Notes under the pieces: model-generated
The model's input: the letters and a program-made list of their open reading frames with translations, nothing else
The model's database searches: none
What the model was told of the DNA's origin: nothing
Assembly: GCA_023489405.1 (NCBI GenBank)
Contig: JAMDCW010000040.1
Location: forward strand, 1 to 6,041
Reading direction: 5' to 3'
Source: Chloroflexota bacterium
Lineage (GTDB): Bacteria; Chloroflexota; UBA4733
Length of the DNA: 6,041 nucleotides
Shown here: positions 1 through 5,035 of the stretch, piece by piece
How positions within the stretch are numbered: position 1 is the stretch's first letter
How the letters are laid out: each line of letters starts with the position of its first letter
Translations under genes and position numbers: made by a program

Positions 1-920
1 TTGAAAAGCTGTTCTACCAGTACATTGCCGTTGAAGATGTAGCCCAACGAGATGCCGAATGCCGTGATCTGCGGCAGATAGGCATTGCGCAGTGCGTAGC
101 TCAGCAAGATGCGCCGTGGATTCAAGCCCTTGGCGTCGGCAAACGTCAAATAATCTTCACCAAGCGTCGTGACCAGCAACATCCGCGTGGAAATCAGCCA
201 GTTGCACGCCCCGATGAACACGATGGAGAGCGCTGGTAAAAAGCCATGATGGATGACGCTTTGTACGAACTGAAGGTTGATCGCCGGCTCTAGCGATGCC
301 GCGTAAGCCGACTGCGAGGGAAACCAGTCGAGCCGGTACGCCAGGATGAAAATCAGCATCAGCGCTACGAAGTAGTAGGGAACGTGCGAAAACGCCAGCG
401 CAAAATTGGTGAGCCCACGTGATAGCCTGCTGTTCCGCGCCCAGCCACAGAGCGCTCCCAGCAGCAGCCCCAGCACGAAGGAGATCACCGCCGATAGCCC
501 TAAGAGCCCGATCGTCCACGGTAACGCTCGCATAATGATCACCTGCGACGGTTCCGGATAGTCGAGGAGCGCCGGTCCCAAGTTGTGATGGATGACGACT
601 TGGTTGAGGTAGTTGAGATACTGCTGCAACAAGTTCCCGTTGAGCCCGAAAACCTTGTTGTAGTAGTCGATCATCCCCTTGCTCGCCTGCACATTGTAAA
701 TCTGATTCTGCTGCAGGCTTGCGATGAATGCTTCCACCGGATTCCCCGGAATCAGGTGGAAGAACATGAATGCCACCGTGAAAGCTCCCCACAAGGTAAG
801 CAGGTAGAGCCCAATCCGTCGCACGATGTAGGCGAGCACCGGAGGAATGAGCGCTCGCCGCGCTGCCTGTGGGATGGCAGCCGGCAGGGAGCTGTCGGGA
901 GTGGTGCTGGCAGTGGCCAT
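1..920 (-). CDS. ABC transporter permease, DppB/OppB type (3' end cut by window edge)
   Basis: Inner-membrane permease of a peptide/nickel/oligosaccharide ABC importer; it would pair with a DppC-like permease and two ATPases not visible here. The frame is open from the ATG at 918-920 to base 1, giving about 306 residues. A first membrane helix lies near residues 36-56 and is followed by HLIPGNPV, the usual DppB sequence after helix 1. Further hydrophobic stretches lie near 136-158, 173-195 and 228-250. The ATPase-contacting EAA loop is near 254-283 (GEDYL...ADAKGL...ALRNAYLP). The visible end, GNVLVEQLF, matches the part just before the final helix, so perhaps 40 residues are missing. The start is supported by GAGGAG at 930-935 (minus strand) with a 9-base spacer. 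About 25 residues precede the usual DppB N-terminus. It lies 78 bases downstream of the binding-protein gene on the same strand and is probably co-transcribed. The family assignment is firm; the substrate is not known. Confidence 0.93.
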   Translation of the reverse strand, partial: MATASTTPDSSLPAAIPQAARRALIPPVLAYIVRRIGLYLLTLWGAFTVAFMFFHLIPGNPVEAFIASLQQNQIYNVQASKGMIDYYNKVFGLNGNLLQQYLNYLNQVVIHHNLGPALLDYPEPSQVIIMRALPWTIGLLGLSAVISFVLGLLLGALCGWARNSRLSRGLTNFALAFSHVPYYFVALMLIFILAYRLDWFPSQSAYAASLEPAINLQFVQSVIHHGFLPALSIVFIGACNWLISTRMLLVTTLGEDYLTFADAKGLNPRRILLSYALRNAYLPQITAFGISLGYIFNGNVLVEQLF

Positions 921-949
921 CGACTGGTGCTCCTCATCATGGGCTAACC

Positions 950-984
950 AGCCTAGGGAGAAGGCCAGCGCCCTTCCCTAGGCT
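950..984 (-). other. Inverted repeat between binding-protein and permease genes, possible mRNA stem-loop
   Basis: Bases 950-959 (AGCCTAGGGA) are an exact inverted repeat of 975-984, separated by 15 bases. In minus-strand RNA this gives a 10-bp stem directly after the binding-protein stop codon. There is no T-run after it, so it is not a classical rho-independent terminator. In binding-protein transport operons such hairpins often protect the upstream mRNA from 3' decay and raise the binding protein above the permeases. That role is inferred from other operons. Confidence 0.6.
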
Positions 985-998
985 CGGTCAACCGGATG

Positions 999-2987
999 CT
1001 ATTTCCCTGTTGGCTTGATATTTCCGATCACGAAGAGGAACTGACCCCACCAGTTCGCCGGCACTTCGTACAAGTTGTTGTTGGTCGGCCAGTTCGTCCA
1101 GTACGTCGTGTTGAACGCCGTCGGATAGGTCGTCTGGATCACCGGAATCGCCGGCAGCGCCTTGTAGTAATCCGTCAACGCTTCCTTGAACAATGGCTGC
1201 GTCGCCGCCGCGGCCGGATCTGCTGCATCCAGCTTCTCCGCCACTGCGGTGAAGGCCGCATCCTTCAACCGCACTGCATCCCCGTTGATCGCTCGCTGGC
1301 CAATGGGCACGTAGTACTTGTCCTCGAACTGGCTGTAGAGCTGATCCGGATCGAAGGAGACACCGCAGAGCCAGTGAGAGCTGACGTCGAACTCCCCTGT
1401 CGCGAACTTCTGGCCCCAGATTGGACCAGAGTAGCTGCGCGCCGACGCCGAAATGCCGAGCTTCTCCAGTTCCTGGGCTACGAGCGCCCCAATCTCATAT
1501 TCTGGTTGTCCTACTGGTGTCGGCGTCATGATCTCAATGGAGATCGGCTTCCCTTGATAGGTTCGCTTCCCGCCTGCACCGGCCTTCGCTCCCATGGCAT
1601 CCAGGAGTTGCGCTGCCTTCGTGGGGTTGTACTCCATGGGATACTGCTTGGCGATGGCGGCGTCCGTCCACACGTCGTTGCTCTTGTAGTCTGCCCACGG
1701 ATACTGCGCCGGCGGCGTCTGGATGAGCCAGATCTCCGAGCCGATCTTCTTGCGGTCGAGCAGATACGACAGCACCCAGTGGAACCGGTAGTCCGCCAAA
1801 ACGCCCTTCGACGGATCGCTGTTGACCCAGAAGCCACGCGGACACGGATCGCGAAATGCTGACTCGATCTCGATGTTCTTATAGCCACTCTGCTTGATGG
1901 CCAGCATGTGCTGGTAGTCCAGGTTACCTCCCAGATCCGTCTGCGCCCGCTTGAACTCCTCTACGTCAGAGTCCTGCACCGGTGCCGTGCGATAGACCAC
2001 GTATTCCGGTTTGGGGTCCAGGTTCGCCTTGTTCCAGTAGTTCGGATCCTTCTTCCAGATGAACATGAGCTGGTTCGGCAGTACCCGATCGAGTTTGTAC
2101 GGTCCCGTCCGCACCGGTGGATTGTCCTTGAACGTCAGCGGATTCTGCTTCGACCAGATGTGCTCCGGCACGACTTCAAAGCCACCGACGATTCCACAGA
2201 TGAACTGGTAGTGGAAGCGCGGGTTCGGTTTGGTGAGGTTGAATGTGATCGTCCCCGCATCCGGTGTGTCGATCGACTTGACAAACTGCTGCAACGTCGC
2301 CCCGCCGCTCAACGCCTTATTCTTCATGAGCATGTTAGCGGTAAAGGCCACGTCTTTAGACGTGAACGGCTGCCCGTCATTCCAGTGCGCCGCCGTGTTC
2401 AAAATGAGCGTCAGCGCGGTGAAATTGCTGTTGTATTTCCACGTCTTCCCGAGCCAGGGTTGGATCTTGCCGGCAGCATAGTTCGCATAGAAGAGGAACT
2501 CTTTGCATACCTGCTGGAAGCCTGCTTCGTACTCCTGCCCATTGGGGATGAAGGGATTGAAGCTGTCGAAGACGTGGAAGAGCACCTGATCAATGATCAC
2601 CGTCTGGTTTCGCGGCGTCGGTGCAATGCCACCGCTCTGCGGAATGACATTCTTCGCTAACGCCGCACTCGATTTCGAAGCCGTCGTCGCAGAAGATGTC
2701 GTGGCGCTCGAGTGCGACATCCTCTCCGTCGATGTACTCGTGGCACTGCTCGTTGATGTGCTCGTCGCCGCTGATGTACTCGTAGCACTGCTCGTCGATG
2801 TACTCGTAGCACTGCTCGTTGACGGTGCAGCGGACGAGCTGCTCGATGCCGTCGTAGTCGCGGCGCTACTGCCGCAGGCGGCGAGCAGCGCCGCGGATGA
2901 TATCGCTACTACTCCTGCAGAAAGCCCTGTGAGGACCTTCCGGCGCTTGATGGCCCCTGTTTCCTCAGATGAAAATGGTTCACTCAT
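999..2987 (-). CDS. Solute-binding lipoprotein of the SBP_bac_5 family (DppA/OppA-like)
   Basis: Extracytoplasmic substrate-binding component of an ABC importer, predicted to be anchored to the outer face of the cytoplasmic membrane; 662 residues. The N-terminus has a twin arginine (R15-R16, KRRKVLTG), a hydrophobic stretch (19-35) and a lipobox LAAC with C38 as the predicted lipidated cysteine. Residues about 39-107 form a Ser/Thr/Ala-rich, presumably flexible linker. The binding domain follows from about 128 and contains the family-5 signature HWNDGQPFTSKDV at 201-213, with a typical DSFNPF segment near 141-146. At 662 residues it is longer than a usual DppA (about 535), mostly because of the linker. 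ATG at 2985-2987 is preceded by AGGAGG at 3000-3005 with a 12-base spacer, somewhat long. The permease follows after a 78-base gap. Family 5 includes peptide, nickel and, in many thermophiles and Chloroflexota, oligosaccharide binders. The substrate cannot be read from the sequence; the sugar-type regulator next door makes a sugar plausible. Confidence 0.95.
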   Translation of the reverse strand: MSEPFSSEETGAIKRRKVLTGLSAGVVAISSAALLAACGSSAATTTASSSSSAAPSTSSATSTSTSSATSTSAATSTSTSSATSTSTERMSHSSATTSSATTASKSSAALAKNVIPQSGGIAPTPRNQTVIIDQVLFHVFDSFNPFIPNGQEYEAGFQQVCKEFLFYANYAAGKIQPWLGKTWKYNSNFTALTLILNTAAHWNDGQPFTSKDVAFTANMLMKNKALSGGATLQQFVKSIDTPDAGTITFNLTKPNPRFHYQFICGIVGGFEVVPEHIWSKQNPLTFKDNPPVRTGPYKLDRVLPNQLMFIWKKDPNYWNKANLDPKPEYVVYRTAPVQDSDVEEFKRAQTDLGGNLDYQHMLAIKQSGYKNIEIESAFRDPCPRGFWVNSDPSKGVLADYRFHWVLSYLLDRKKIGSEIWLIQTPPAQYPWADYKSNDVWTDAAIAKQYPMEYNPTKAAQLLDAMGAKAGAGGKRTYQGKPISIEIMTPTPVGQPEYEIGALVAQELEKLGISASARSYSGPIWGQKFATGEFDVSSHWLCGVSFDPDQLYSQFEDKYYVPIGQRAINGDAVRLKDAAFTAVAEKLDAADPAAAATQPLFKEALTDYYKALPAIPVIQTTYPTAFNTTYWTNWPTNNNLYEVPANWWGQFLFVIGNIKPTGK
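2731..2820 (-). repeat. 24-base tandem repeats encoding the Ser/Thr linker of the binding lipoprotein
   Basis: Near-identical 24-base units lie at 2731-2754, 2773-2796 and 2797-2820, with a shorter 18-base variant at 2755-2772 between the first two. The last two full units differ only at their final base. They encode the recurring STSSATST pattern at about residues 57-87 of the lipoprotein. The unit is a multiple of three, so gain or loss of copies would only change linker length and would keep the frame. Confidence 0.85.
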
Positions 2988-2999
2988 TGAGAACGTCGA

Positions 3000-3005
3000 C
3001 CTCCT
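3000..3005 (-). promoter_or_regulatory. Shine-Dalgarno sequence of the binding lipoprotein
   Basis: On the minus strand AGGAGG ends 12 bases before the ATG at 2987. It is a full match to the anti-Shine-Dalgarno core. No other start codon lies closer in this frame, so it supports the chosen ATG despite the long spacing. Confidence 0.7.
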
Positions 3006-3092
3006 CTAGCGATTTTTATTACACAGAAGCGCAATGTGGTTGACCTCTCGGTCTCTCCCTACCTCAGGTCCCAGGGGTGCGAAACTGCGGCG

Positions 3093-3119
3093 ATGCTAAG
3101 AAGCTGCTTAACAAGTCAA
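3093..3119 (-). promoter_or_regulatory. Weak candidate promoter of the transporter genes with an overlapping palindrome
   Basis: Read on the minus strand, TTGACT (3119-3114) could be a -35 box and TAGCAT (3098-3093) a -10 box, but the 15-base spacing is short. The spacer holds the imperfect palindrome TAAG-A-AGCT-G-CTTA (3097-3110), a good shape for a repressor site if the promoter is real. A second TTGACA lies at 3142-3137 without a convincing -10. The resulting leader to the ATG would be about 100 bases. Confidence 0.25.
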
Positions 3120-3190
3120 CACGATACGCCGCTGCCTGTCAAGGGCGCCAGTGACCTTAACCTCCAGCTCAATGCCCTGTGGAAAATGTC

Positions 3191-3246
3191 TGTACCGGTG
3201 TGTACAACCTTTAATGGATACTATACAAACCATAAGGGGATTTGTA
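3191..3246. promoter_or_regulatory. Cluster of TGTA half-sites, candidate operators for the adjacent regulator
   Basis: Two inverted pairs are visible: TGTAC (3191-3195) with GTACA (3202-3206), separated by 6 bases, and TACAAA (3224-3229) with TTTGTA (3241-3246), separated by 11 bases. B. subtilis AraR, a regulator of the same GntR-LacI architecture, binds sites built from TTGTAC/GTACAA half-sites, so these resemble its targets in half-site but not exactly in spacing. The cluster lies just upstream of the regulator's Shine-Dalgarno sequence, which would fit autorepression and, by its position between divergent genes, control of the transporter. Binding is inferred. Confidence 0.45.
3219..3227 (+). 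promoter_or_regulatory. Possible -10 element of the regulator gene
   Basis: TACTAT (3219-3224) and the overlapping TATACA (3222-3227) each match four of six bases of the sigma-70 -10 consensus and lie about 40 bases before the predicted start codon. I see no recognisable -35 box at a suitable distance. The element falls between the two candidate operator pairs and overlaps the TACAAA half-site. Confidence 0.25.
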
Positions 3247-3252
3247 AAGGGT

Positions 3253-3258
3253 AGGAGG
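3253..3258 (+). promoter_or_regulatory. Shine-Dalgarno sequence that points to a CTG start for the regulator
   Basis: AGGAGG at 3253-3258 is a full anti-Shine-Dalgarno match and sits 7 bases before CTG at 3266. In the regulator's frame there is no ATG, GTG or TTG between the upstream stop (TAA, 3245-3247) and GTG at 3338, which lies inside the DNA-binding domain. The motif therefore decides the start. Confidence 0.75.
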
Positions 3259-3265
3259 ACGATCA

Positions 3266-4453
3266 CTGACCGCAACGACGCCGTCTGATCTCACATACAC
3301 CATCGATCGCCAAAGTCCATCACCCCTGCATCGTCAGGTGGCTGACATCTTGCGCGCCTATATTCGCTCCGGTGTCTACGTCGTTGGCGGCCCTTTGCCC
3401 TCCGAAGTGGAGCTCGCCGCTTCCTTTGGCGTCAGCCGCCAGACGGTTCGCCAAGCCCTCGGCCAGCTCGCTAGCGAACAGCTTCTCGTGCGGGTCGTCG
3501 GCCGTGGCACCTTCGTCACCATTCCTCAACGCCGCCAGACCGAGATCATTTCCTGCATCGTGACACGCCTCCGCGATGAGATGATCGCCCAGATCGTCGA
3601 GGGTGCCGAACGTGTCGCCCGCGAAGCCGGCCGGCGTCTGGAAATCATCAATGTACTGGTCGATTCTGCCCTTGAACAGCAGAGCCTCGAAGCCGCGCGC
3701 TCGACGTCGGATGGCGTGCTCCTCTTCCCAGTCAGCGACCAGCGCTCAGCACACTCCGTCGGGAACCTCCTCCGTGCCGGTTTCCCTCTCGTCCTCGTCG
3801 ATCGCGCAATTCCAGGCGTAGATGTCGACCTCGTTACCGCCGATAACGTCGCCGGCGGATTCGCTGTCGGTCAGCTCTTGGCCAAGCTCGGCCATCAACG
3901 GATCTTGATCGTCGACCGCATCTCCTCTCTATCTACAGAACACGAACGTGAACAGGGATTCCGTCAGGCCCTTGCCGGCGTCAACAGCGCCGGTATGACG
4001 ATCACGACCATCTCTGCAAAAAGCGCGATCATCACAGCTTACGACTACCTGCGCCTACCACATCCCGAATGCCATCTCGACGTGCTCCAGATTGCCGAGG
4101 CACTCCAGGAGCATCTCCCAACAGCAGTCTTTGCGATCAACGACGTCACCGCTCTCCAGGTGAGCTTTGCCGCCCGTCGCCTCGGTTGGCGCATCCCCGA
4201 CGATCTCACCCTCATCGGCTTCGGTGATGACGCCCATGCTCTCGCCTGCGATCCACCTCTCACGACCGTACACCAAGACCCTATGGAGATGGGACGGCGC
4301 GCTATGGAGCTCCTCATCTCCCGCATCCAGGATCCTTCTCGCCCTGCTGCCGTCGTGCGTCTGCCTGTTCACCTGGTGATCCGCCAGAGCGCCGGTGCCC
4401 CCCGCTCTTCTCGCTCGTTGAGACTCCTCCAAGGTCATCCTAAATGGCAGTGA
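3266..4453 (+). CDS. AraR-like transcriptional regulator: GntR winged helix fused to a LacI/GalR sensor domain
   Basis: Predicted cytoplasmic, ligand-responsive DNA-binding repressor, 395 residues from CTG; AraR of B. subtilis has the same architecture and similar length. Residues about 19-85 form the GntR winged helix: PLHRQVADILRAYI, then LPSEVELAASFGVSRQTVR with the recognition helix, and GRGTFV closing the wing. From about 95 to 375 follows a periplasmic-binding-protein-like sensor with LacI/GalR marks: DGVLLFPVS, PLVLVDRAIPG, VTADN, LGHQRILIV, TAVFAINDV and IPDDLTLIGFGDD. The start is chosen from the AGGAGG at 3253-3258. Starting at GTG 3338 would remove the first 24 residues, including part of helix 1 of the winged helix. 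It is transcribed divergently from the transporter genes and has candidate operators directly upstream, suggesting control of both. AraR relatives mostly sense sugars or sugar derivatives; the effector here is unknown. Confidence 0.93.
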   Translation: MTATTPSDLTYTIDRQSPSPLHRQVADILRAYIRSGVYVVGGPLPSEVELAASFGVSRQTVRQALGQLASEQLLVRVVGRGTFVTIPQRRQTEIISCIVTRLRDEMIAQIVEGAERVAREAGRRLEIINVLVDSALEQQSLEAARSTSDGVLLFPVSDQRSAHSVGNLLRAGFPLVLVDRAIPGVDVDLVTADNVAGGFAVGQLLAKLGHQRILIVDRISSLSTEHEREQGFRQALAGVNSAGMTITTISAKSAIITAYDYLRLPHPECHLDVLQIAEALQEHLPTAVFAINDVTALQVSFAARRLGWRIPDDLTLIGFGDDAHALACDPPLTTVHQDPMEMGRRAMELLISRIQDPSRPAAVVRLPVHLVIRQSAGAPRSSRSLRLLQGHPKWQ

Positions 4454-4510
4454 GAGCACAGAGCATTTGCTCAAGCACACAACACCCTGTACCATATGAG
4501 TATAGAAGGC

Positions 4511-4529
4511 GGGATCTCCCTGGAGACCC
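4511..4529 (+). other. Short hairpin downstream of the regulator
   Basis: GGG-a-TCTC (4511-4518) can pair with GAGA-CCC (4523-4529), leaving one bulged base and a 4-base loop. No T-run follows, so termination is doubtful. The 10-base perfect palindrome CGGAATTCCG follows at 4534-4543. The 150-base gap from 4454 to 4603 shows nothing else I can name. Confidence 0.25.
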
Positions 4530-4603
4530 TTCGCGGAATTCCGGCGCTCATCGGCTCAAAGCTACGTCGTGTATTGGGAGAACGAGGATGGTGGAATTGA
4601 GTC

Positions 4604-4858
4604 ATGCATAGACAATCTCGATGTTGGCCCCTCCTCTCCGCACTCTTCGCCGCTGCCCTCATGCTCGCAGCTTGCGTCGGTCAGCCTAAGGAAGTCCGCG
4701 GTGAGTTCCCTTCGTACTTGGCTCGCCAGCCCGGCCAGGGCGCCGCCGCTGCTCCCAAAGATGTCAATGGCCGGTCCAATACGAGCGGACTCGGGGCAGG
4801 AATGATGATGGTCGCTCCAGGAACTACCACTACCCCCACGCCTACGCCCTCGAAGTAG
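4604..4858 (+). CDS. Small predicted lipoprotein of unknown function
   Basis: Encodes 84 residues. The N-terminus is a lipoprotein signal: a positively charged start (H2, R3, R6), a hydrophobic core at about 9-20, and the lipobox LAAC at 21-24 with C24 as the predicted lipidated cysteine. The mature part, about 61 residues, contains no domain I recognise. It is rich in Gly, Ala and Pro and ends in a Thr/Pro tail (TTTTPTPTPSK) like a cell-wall or linker segment. The Shine-Dalgarno sequence is weak (GGTGGA, about 8 bases before the ATG). It lies 150 bases after the regulator and 177 bases before the enolase-superfamily gene on the same strand. Lipobox and tail are clear, so I think the gene is real, but small size and lack of family make this less certain. 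It may be an accessory of the transporter or simply an unrelated surface protein. Confidence 0.65.
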   Translation: MHRQSRCWPLLSALFAAALMLAACVGQPKEVRGEFPSYLARQPGQGAAAAPKDVNGRSNTSGLGAGMMMVAPGTTTTPTPTPSK

Positions 4859-4859
4859 C

Positions 4860-4905
4860 GCGGCTATCCTGTAACCACCACGCATTCACGAGAAAGTTAC
4901 GCCGC
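4860..4905 (+). other. Imperfect inverted repeat after the small lipoprotein gene
   Basis: GCGGC (4860-4864) and GTAAC (4871-4875) are complementary, in order, to the contiguous GTTAC-GCCGC at 4896-4905. This could form a two-part stem with a 6-base bulge and a 20-base loop. There is no T-run, so it is at best a weak terminator or processing structure, and it may be chance. Confidence 0.2.
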
Positions 4906-4973
4906 TCCCCCGTGTTATACCGCGATATGCTTCTCATAATTATATAGAATACTACTGATATTCGGACGCTTAC

Positions 4974-5001
4974 TTGCACAACGTCCAGAATCATGTATCC
5001 T
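4974..5001 (+). promoter_or_regulatory. Candidate promoter of the enolase-superfamily gene
   Basis: TTGCAC (4974-4979) and TATCCT (4996-5001) are separated by 16 bases and lie about 34 bases before the GTG start. They match five and four of six consensus bases. The region just upstream (about 4935-4960) is unusually AT-rich for this window, as promoters often are. An imperfect inverted repeat, GGACGCT (4964-4970) with AACGTCC (4980-4986), flanks the -35 box and could be a regulator site. This suggests the gene can be transcribed separately from the regulator. Confidence 0.35.
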
Positions 5002-5022
5002 CTACGAACTTTGTATTTCAAG

Positions 5023-5027
5023 AAGGA
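5023..5027 (+). promoter_or_regulatory. Shine-Dalgarno sequence supporting the GTG start of the enolase-superfamily gene
   Basis: AAGGA at 5023-5027 sits 8 bases before GTG at 5036. A TAG stop at 5033-5035 immediately precedes this GTG in frame, so no longer start is possible. The next candidate in frame, GTG at 5051, has no such motif. Confidence 0.65.
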
Positions 5028-5035
5028 ATGCCTAG

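Noticed and set aside
157..792. A 211-residue minus-strand frame overlapping the permease
   Set aside because: It is out of frame with the permease, whose EAA loop and membrane helices read continuously through the same bases in another frame.
996..2660. Two long plus-strand open frames (996-1862 and 1908-2660) opposite the binding-protein gene
   Set aside because: They lie entirely antisense to a clear SBP_bac_5 gene, are arginine-rich without recognisable motifs, and are typical shadows in GC-rich DNA.
3036..3254. A 72-codon plus-strand frame in the control region starting at GTG
   Set aside because: No Shine-Dalgarno sequence, no family likeness, and it covers the candidate operators and ends within the regulator's own Shine-Dalgarno sequence.
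3338..3340. GTG as the start of the regulator
   Set aside because: It would remove the beginning of the GntR winged helix and has no Shine-Dalgarno sequence at a proper distance, while CTG 3266 has a perfect one.
4457..4475. Short inverted repeat GAGC-ATTT-GCTC just after the regulator stop as a terminator
   Set aside because: The stem is only 4 bp and no T-run follows; likely chance.
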